The position numbers were made by a program, and so were the translations under genes. 64,000 bases of DNA from Litoditis marina (lineage: Eukaryota > Nematoda > Chromadorea > Rhabditida > Rhabditidae), in the NCBI GenBank assembly GCA_964036275.1, contig OZ038440.1, positions 9,213,690 through 9,277,689 on the forward strand, in the 5' to 3' direction. Below are positions 56,044-64,000 of this stretch, piece by piece. Position 1 is the stretch's first letter; each line of letters opens with the position of its first letter. The notes under the pieces are model-generated. The model did not search any database. It saw nothing but the letters and a program-made list of their open reading frames with translations, and was not told the origin of the DNA.

Positions 56044-59000
56044 TTAGAAACCGGGAATGATGCAGTACGCTTCCAGGGCGGACAGCAGAATGTACAGGCA
56101 CCACAAACTGACGAACAGACCAGAGGTGAGGATCTGAAAATGACGATATACTAGAAGTAAATTGAATAGTCACGTAAAGTTAGCATTCTAATGAGGCATC
56201 GTGTACTTTATCATTGCACGTTTCTGAGTTCTGTTGTGTTTAAAATGTTTCACGTGACTGTGCAATTGCCTAACAGTATAGTTGTAATGAAATGAATTCA
56301 GCTTACAAAATATCTCAATCTGAATTGTAGTTTGATCTTAAAACACGGCAAATTTTTAATCTGGTGACGAACGCGAAATAGAACTACGACACTCTCCATA
56401 AAACCAATACGTACTTTTCACGTCTTATGGCTGGTTTAGTTCGTTTCCCGTTAGGTTATTTCCGACAATTTGATCTTCATGTCAATACAGCTCATTTATT
56501 CTCCTCGATTTTGAGCTCAACTATGACTTACTCTGAGCGGGACGGGTCCTCCGAGCTCTCCACCTCCCAACTTTTGACTTCTTCTCAGGACGATGACCGA
56601 GATACACACACAGGCCTCCAGACAGAAAATCATAACGGAGAATCCCAATGTGCCGGGGTCGACCAGGAATCTAAACAAACAGTATTAAATGAGAAAAAAT
56701 CTACACACAGAGATCAAACTACAACCACGTTCTCACCCTTCTCAAATGAAACGTCGTTCTGGGTGATGCTTCATGTGAACAGCAGAATATTATGTGTTCT
56801 GCCAACGTCCTGTCAGAGGGTTATGAGGAATGCGCATTTTACGATTGAACTTTGAAGACGGTAAAAACTATAATCATAACTTTGTTTGATTTTAATTTCA
56901 TAATAGTTTTGTATCTCACCTGGTTCCGTTGAAATAATGGTAGATGGCTGCCATTGACCAGGCGATTCCGATTCCGAGGAAAACGTTGACGGCATTGGAT
57001 CCGGTCACATTTCCGATGGAGTTATCAGCATATTTGTCCTGCACGGCAGATACCTTGGAGGCGAATGTGTCTGGAACACTTGATTATAGTGTTCGAATGG
57101 ATTTTTCTGATAATTGTGTTGAACAATTTAGTTAATAATAATAATAAAAAGTTCCTTTGCAGTTCAGAGAATGTTCTGTGGGATTTCAATCTCCGTGTAT
57201 CGACGTTTTCGAAAAGAAATTACATTACCGATATCTATGAGCAAGGTTTTTGCCGTGATCTCAATTTCTTCCAAACCCTGAATTTGAAAACTAAAAGTAG
57301 GGAATACTGGCTTTTTTCACTATTATTCAAAAGATCAATCTGTTGACGCTCGTTTATGGAACAAGAAAATATTACTAGCTATGGCAATTCTAACTGGATT
57401 TGACAGTAATCAGTCCGAAAAATGTTGATAGGTGGACGTACCGGGGACGGAAGTTCCGAGGGCGACGAAGGAGATGGCGGTGACGGCGTCCTTCAGACCG
57501 ACCCAGCAACCGAATTGGGAGGCCAAGTCACCGATCAGAGCAGTCAGGACACCGATCATGGCAATGGACACCACGAAACAGGCCCAGCCACCCCAATAAT
57601 CTGGAATTGGTTTTTATTCATTTTCTTCTGTTTCGTTTGTTTTAATTTAGTTTAAAATTGAATAATATAATATGACCTTCTTCTGTTTCACCGGAATCGA
57701 ACTCGACAAACATGTTTGCCCATAAACCAGTTACAACTCGTAGAGGACTGACAAATGTCAGTAGACAATGTAAGAACGACCAAATACGGAATGAAACCTT
57801 GTAAAGTGCGTGATCAAGTATTTTCAATTTCAATCTTCTGGGTTTTTTTTCCTTTTCCGTTAGTATAATAAGATGTGTTCTCTGAAGCCTGAACGCTAGT
57901 AGATACGCTAGCTCTGAAAAATAATCTAGTAGTTTTCCAAGGTCTTACGGTATTCACGCGGCCATATGGCATATTCCCACGCTTGCGGCAATCGCGTAAC
58001 CTGTACTAGATACGACACACTGGCGTTTATAGGGGAGCTGTATTCGCAAAACGACAATCCATCAAATCGCGTTATTGCTTAACAACAATAGTTGTACAAA
58101 ATGGCAATAAATGTATAACTATTTCGGAAGTACTTATTTTAAGTACTTTATTTTTGGTAAAAGCTTAATTTATTAAGTTTCTAACATTCAATATGAAATT
58201 TAAGAATAACCGTTGCCCGGGTCAGTACTTCAGCTACCGTAACCCGAAACGCTAGTAGATTCCCTAGTTGATATCAACATCGGGTTTTTTCCTCGCGTAT
58301 CTACTAGCGTTCAGGCTTCAGAGTTAAACCAAGAACAATACAAAAAAGTACTAATTACACTACTTTGAGCTATCGAAGCTAAAGCCGGTATATGTTTTGT
58401 TCTTCGATGAAACTCAGTATAACTTACCAGTGGGAGGGATTGTGGCGAAGAGAAGCTTCCAGGGAACAGTGAGGAAGTGCATGAAGTAGTCGAAGCAGCT
58501 CGGGGGCTCCGGCTCTCCGGCCTCGCTTCCCTCCTCTCCCTCTTCTCCCTCTTCGTCATCTCCGTCGTCGTCTCCTAAAATAATTTACACAATTTAATTT
58601 TTACAGAAAAAGTTACTGCGTGTAAATCTTGTCATTTGCAATCTAACTTAAGGCGGAAATCAACAGAGTTTTGGTTGGCTGGCGTGAAAATTGGCAATAC
58701 AAGATGCTAAATTTCTTTGGTATCAATTACTTCTCACCGCGAGCAAAGTTTGGTATGTAGATAACGGAGAAATATATGATCTAAAATATCTTGGTTTATA
58801 TTTTACAAATTGAGAAACGATGAACTTAAAATCATTCGTCACTCCATAATTTGTGGTAGAACTGACCTGCGCTGACTGACAGAGCCTCAACGAACTGTTC
58901 TCTCCAGGTAGACGTTCCCAGCATGAGCTTGGTGTTGGCATTCTTGATCATGCGGTCGACGATTCCCTGCAAATCAGTATTTCAATAACAAAAAACTTTC

Positions 59001-62000
59001 AAACATATAAAGCGTATCTCTCCCCGGTCTTACTCATTGTCAGAACGTATAGGCAAATTTGTAATCTAACCCCGTGGTTGATGTAAAGATTTAGAATACT
59101 CAATCCATTATTAGTACCATCAAGACAGAAAACTATGTAAAGTTAACTGTTCATCGACTTCATAACCAACAGTTCGATATAAGTTCGAGATAGAAGGTTG
59201 CACGTACCTGGAATTCCTTGGATTCCGCGATGGTGATCTGGCACTTGACGAAATCTCCGAGACGCGGTTTTCCCAGCTCGGCGATCTCCAGCTGATCTTG
59301 GGTCAGTCCTTGGAGTTGCTCGTCCTCCTCTCCTGAACCGACACAATTAATAGAGTTTATGAAAACTCAAGTCATTGATGTATAGACTTTTTCATTCCAA
59401 CTGAGCCCACAAAATAATAACTAAGCTTTTATGGTATAATTTCTGAAATCAATTTTGATTTCCAATTACAAAGTGTTGATTTCGACAGTGTAACTTTGAA
59501 TTTTGAACAGTCAGTGAAAAAAAAGGAAGTGTACTGGAGGTGTCTCAGTAGGAATGACTTCGACTATACACAATATCCAAAAATCTAAATCTCAGTCTTG
59601 GATATTCAATGACTCGAGTTCACATGTAACAAACAACTGAAAAAATCAATCAACATAATCTGAGGACAGGATCGAATCGGATTAGCAAATTAGTCGAATC
59701 TGACATAGCGAGACTTGTTAGAAAACATAACTGAGTGGAATTTGAAATGATTTGGTGTACTTCTACAATACGTAGAAGATTTGTAACCATAACTTGTTTT
59801 CAGTGTCTGAGGACTTTGTAGGTACTTTTTAAAGCTCAAGTTCTTCTCCCACCAACACGGAACGTTGGTAGTGATAATTTATAGACGAGACACGCGACAC
59901 GTTGACAAACCACAATAAACTTTCATGTTTGTAGTTTCATGCGACATTTGTATGTATTTTAGTGAATCTTTTCACGAGACAGGACAACGTTAACGAGTAC
60001 AGACAGTAAGCACATCATGCACACGACGGTAACCTTTCATGCCGGATATCCAGGATCCGAGTCGTTTCCGGAAACGACTGTTCAGGTTCGGGGATGATGA
60101 CACGGCTCTTTCACGTGGATCGGGCGACAGAAGTGCGGGGTGTACAGCGGGGCTACGTGAGTGACCTGGGGTAGGGGAAGGGTAGGGAAAACGTGCGGGG
60201 AGATTTTAGGTAAATGTAATTGGTTGGGGAAGACGAGGTAGGATTGTTACTCGGAAGGAGACCGGATTTGCAGAAACCTATACCATTTACCAGATAAATG
60301 TCATCTAACTAACAGTAGTGAACGAAATATTCACGTGAAACTTGAGTGATGCTAGCGTGTGTGAACTTGCGATAGCACGTTACATTCAGCACCACCAACC
60401 AGCATGTTGAACTAATTCCGTGGGGTATAACTGAGAAGTGAGTAACTAATTCAGTGTGGTAACTGGTATGTGCACCCTGTGCACGAGTTTTACCATGACA
60501 AAAGTTTTACCATGACAAAGAGGGATAACTTTAACCGGTGTTCTTCACTAAACAAAAAAGGGTTGATCGGTTACAACAGGATTGGAGGTGGGTGCCGTGC
60601 CGAAACCAGTAACCTGTATCCGTGCTTTCATGAGATTCCGAAGTGATGGAATTGGAGCGTTTCTGGTCCATTCTGCGCTGGAAGCGCTCCTGCACCTTTG
60701 ACAGATCTGCGGAAACACAACACGATTAAGCAGCCGAGAACAGGCTACTACGGGAGTCATAGGGCAGGCCAAACGGTACATGGTTCTCTGGTATGCTGTG
60801 TTTGTAGTTTGATCTGCATGTTAGTCAAAATTTAGATAATGTAATGTGCTGCAGATCGAACTACAACTTTGCCACATATATCATGACCTCTTGTATTTGG
60901 AAAATATATTTCAAAACGAGATTGTGCATATTCTGTGCACGATTCGTACGCAAAACTCCAAATCAGCAAATATGGCTGATCACGGCACACTCAAATTATG
61001 GAAATTGTACGCGAATCGTGCACAAATATGCACATGCTTATACGTTTCATCATACACACTTTTCAGTCTTACCCGCAGTTCATGAGATTAATACCCACGA
61101 TGTTGTAGCCAATAACCGGGGTAAATATGTTGTATAAATAGTAAACCACAACAGTGCTTTTCACAACCACATAAAGCAAAAAGGCTAGAAATGGGGGAGT
61201 GTGAATGTTAAAGATGTGTCAATATGATTTTCGGAGAAGGAACTAGGTTATAATGGTCAGAAATGTTCTGAAAACTTGTCTGAAAGTATTAAATAGACCG
61301 GATCTTCCTGAAACAACTTACCGTTCATCTTCTTAGCCCAGATAGGGGGTCCGAGTTCGATGTAGAAGTAGTCGGAACGCTCATACTGCTCGGTGTCAAT
61401 AACTCCCAGATCGATGTAGGCTCTTGAATTCGAAAATTTAGAAATCATTAGGATTTGTGTTATTAGGTCTTAATTTAGCATGTAGGATGTTTGAAAAAAA
61501 ACTAGTTGTAGGGTCAGTTAGCCTTGGTGTGCTTTAGTGACATAACTCACTATTATCTATGTTTTCGCGAAATTAAAACATTTTAGCAGTATTTTTTCCA
61601 GAAAATCTAATTCAAACACAATTTTCCATTATTCTAAGCTTACTCGGTCTGATTGTCATCGAAGACGACTTCTCCTTCCTTAGTCTCGTAGTCCTTTCCT
61701 CCGAGAGCAGTACCGTCGCTGGTTCTGCAAAGAAATGGGTTTTACACTTTTTTCATAATTTTGTTCACAAATTCGTGGGTTACAGAACATAATTTGTTCT
61801 CGAGTTAGACTACATAATGAATTTGTATGAAATACGGCAAAGTTGATAACTCGACATGTATAATGTATTTGTGTTATAGCATACTTCTTTCCTAACAGAA
61901 TATACAAGTTTTGTTCTTAACAAGTTGCTTCTTGTCTATTGGATACTCTTCGGCGGCTACGTGCTTCCTAGTACTGTATTCTGATCAAGTACTCGACAAA

Positions 62001-64000
62001 CAGTCTATGACGTATGCGAGTTGTCAAGTTGGCAAATATCTCGAAGAAACTACAGCGATAAGTGGCAGGAACAGAGAAGCTCAGTTTTTGAGTCACTTTG
62101 AGAATATAATAGAAATATCATCTCTATCAATGGTTCTAGTCTGGAGATTGCGAGAGAACTACTAGAGAACTACGGATGCTGCTTGAGACCAAGATAGAAG
62201 TAATAGGAAAATTACCATATTCCCTTAACAGAAGTATTTTTGTACGGTTTTATTCGATTAACTAGTTTCACGGTCTACCGAAATGATGTTGGAAAGGGGA
62301 CAACTTGGAAAAAACTCTAGTTTGATCAATAAATAACGTATATGTGTCAATTTTCTCTATCAACTGTTGATTTACTCACCTGAACGGAATGACGACCTTT
62401 CCGCGAGCTCCAGAATGACGTTGAACCTTCAGCGACAGATGACCGCAACTTTCGATGATTTGGAAGTGGTCGTGCTCGAAAGAGAAGACTCCCGCGTGAT
62501 CGTCATCTGAAGATTGATTATGAGAATGGGTAATATCCTCTTTCAAGAATTGCACAATGACTAAGTAAAACTAGCGTTAGTTTCTGTTATTTTTGATCCT
62601 TTTTTTATAGTTTGGAAACAATACTTTATACGTCTAGGTCATGAATTGGATACATCATACTGTAGTGTTATTTATCTGTGGCCGCACTGTAAACTGTTTT
62701 TAGAGCTGTGTGTACTCGGAGGGTAAGAGTTTTTTCTACTATATATCAAATGGTCAATGTAGGGACATATCATATTTACACAACAAAACTTTCAAATTAT
62801 CGCACAAAACAAAACAGAACAATTGTGTTCGACACCTACCCAAAATCATGATGGTAGCGGTAGCGGGCATCTCGAGTTGAGCGACTGGGAGTCCTCCAAT
62901 ACGAGAAGGATCGAGGATGAGTCCATCCTGGAATATAGGTTCAATGAATCAGTTTTATAATGAATGAGTAATTTGCACATAAATTTTGCATATAATCAAA
63001 TGTCAAATCTTAGTGGACCTTTCCAAGTCAACATAACGTACTTCAACCAAATTTTCGGAATAACTGAATAGATGTGAATCCAAAGTGACACAATTCAATC
63101 GCGCCCTGAGTGTTCTCATTGTTCACAAACTCTTTGTTTTTCCGTTTCCACACCATTAGTCAGTAGAGTCGCTAACCTTGGTGCGAACTCTGAGGTTTTT
63201 CAGGTGAAGATAGAAGTGCTCGTCCTCCTCAAACACATCATCGTCCACGATTTCGATGTTGATTTTCTGAAAAATGTATATGAATGAAAAACTACATTTT
63301 GGTGAACTTCCAAGGTTAAAACTAAACTTCGACAGCATTTCTATAGGTTTCCATTTTTACTGTGTGTGAAAGAACGTGTTGTAGCATACTTTCTGATGAC
63401 AAAAACAAAAAGAGTACCTTGATGTGAAGAAAAATCGGAATCTACCTCAGAGGAATAGTGGTGACTTTAAAACATGAAACCTGTAAAAAATGTACCTGAT
63501 GTTTGTCCTCTGGGTAGAATGTGAGAGTTCCCTTGACCGGAATGAAATCGGAACCGGCATTGGCCGTTCCGTCCTCGGTGTAGTAGTCAACCATGACAGT
63601 CAGACCTTCCGGACCACCATCACTGAAAATGCTTGTATTTTTTCAGATGTAAGAGCATTTCCAAGTAGAACTTTTTCTCTATACCATCTGTTGAAACAAT
63701 TATGAGTTTTGCATAAATTCCATTGCGTTACATAACTATCAGCATCTTTCGTGAACAACATTGATTCTCATGAAGAAATCCCCGTTTTACACAGGAACAT
63801 CCATGTTTGTCATAATTGCAATTACTTTGGGAATACCCCTGCTTACGAAACTAATGTTTTACATTTCTAGCTGTATTTGTTCATCATAAGTCTCACCGTC
63901 CGACTTGAATATCGAAGTTGCCGACATTTTCGAGTACGGTATAATGGGCGGGGTCGAAGTAGATCTTGCAGGTGTTGTCTCTGGTCTGCTTCTCCTGGGT
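56044..64000 (-). CDS. ncx: Sodium/calcium exchanger (NCX/Calx), C-terminal part
   Basis: Plasma-membrane antiporter exporting calcium in exchange for sodium. The N-terminal membrane half lies beyond the window. Exons: 64000-63897 (partial), 63622-63496, 63266-63177, 62927-62840, 62506-62380, 61724-61644, 61422-61322, 60706-60614, optional 60165-60034, 59332-59208, 58966-58867, 58574-58428, 57600-57442, 57070-56920, 56670-56532, 56133-56044 (TAA); about 573 residues without the optional exon. Calx-beta 1 has the calcium-binding DDDVFEEDEHF; Calx-beta 2 begins DDDHAGVFSFE. Then TSTWREQFVEALSVSAG, an acidic Asp/Glu/Gly run, the second membrane half with the alpha-2 repeat (GLKDAVTAISFVALGTSVPD, FASKV, GNVTGSNAVNVFLGIG), GGGELGGP and the family C-terminus LSALEAYCIIPGF. 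Every ion-binding landmark visible is intact. Confidence 0.95.
56147..56280. mobile_element. Tc1/mariner-like MITE, copy B
   Basis: Second copy of the 22649-22777 element, with TATACTAGAAG and CCTAACAGTATA ends, in the last intron of the exchanger gene just upstream of its terminal exon. Confidence 0.65.
57880..58323. mobile_element. 444-bp TIR element in exchanger intron
   Basis: Begins CTCTGAAGCCTGAACGCTAG...TAGATACGC and ends with the exact reverse complement (29 bp). A further internal copy of AACGCTAGTAGAT lies near 58247. AT-rich and without coding capacity; a non-autonomous DNA transposon. Confidence 0.85.
60034..60165 (-). CDS. Optional cassette exon of the exchanger
   Basis: A 132-bp open segment has a strong acceptor (CCCTACCCCAG) and donor (GTTACC) and starts and ends in phase 1, as the flanking exons require. 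It adds 44 residues, starting HSRSPAVHPALLSPDPRE and including SSSPNLNSRFRKRLGSW. The insert is basic and Ser-rich, unlike the acidic sequence after it. It falls in the Calx-beta 2 loop between the segments matching EIGEPRL and GRPILGEHTK of vertebrate NCX1, where NCX1 alternative exons lie. Confidence 0.65.
60791..60840 (+). repeat. Dispersed CTGTGTTTGTAGTTTGAT repeat, copy 3
   Basis: CTGTGTTTGTAGTTTGAT then TTAGTCAAAATTTAGA, diverged from the copies at 31118 and 32018, in an exchanger intron. Confidence 0.4.

Overview
The window is eukaryotic, intron-rich and AT-rich. Three things suggest a nematode: short T-rich splice acceptors ending in CAG or TAG, a tandem family of small seven-transmembrane receptors, and start codons sitting 1-2 bases after an acceptor-like AG, as expected of spliced-leader genes. 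The species cannot be fixed from the sequence, and introns are longer than is typical of Caenorhabditis. All gene models were assembled by hand by joining exons at GT/AG sites with matching phase and family similarity. No transcript evidence was available.

Layout. 1-4659 (+): 3' part of a basonuclin/disco-type zinc-finger regulator. 4660-14982: about 10 kb, mostly non-coding, with two weak orphan exon candidates. 14983-48399 (+): three tandem 7TM receptor paralogs (14983-20688, 25174-28698, 29700-48399) sharing identical exon phases but unrelated C-terminal tails. The third is swollen by a 15.2 kb intron (32376-47617) filled with minisatellites (about 25-, 18- and 33-bp units), higher-order repeats, an apparently intact CR1-like LINE on the minus strand (about 36412-40660), and seven copies of a short hairpin cassette. 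49319-52362 (-): NAA30, catalytic subunit of the NatC N-terminal acetyltransferase. 56044 to beyond 64000 (-): C-terminal half of a sodium/calcium exchanger (NCX/Calx), cut by the window edge. Several small fold-back or MITE-like elements lie in introns and intergenic DNA.

The most interesting signals are: (1) the hairpin cassette, which occurs as two sequence types that keep the same stem by compensatory changes and is followed by a T-run in most copies; (2) a -1 frameshift heptamer GGGAAAC placed in frame just before the LINE ORF1 stop, with ORF2 open in the -1 frame and lacking an upstream ATG; (3) a receptor gene whose conserved exons flank 15 kb of satellite; (4) phase-symmetric cassette exons in the NCX at the place where vertebrate NCX is alternatively spliced. 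The genes have unrelated cell roles (transcription, chemoreception, protein acetylation, calcium export), and nothing suggests one joint system.
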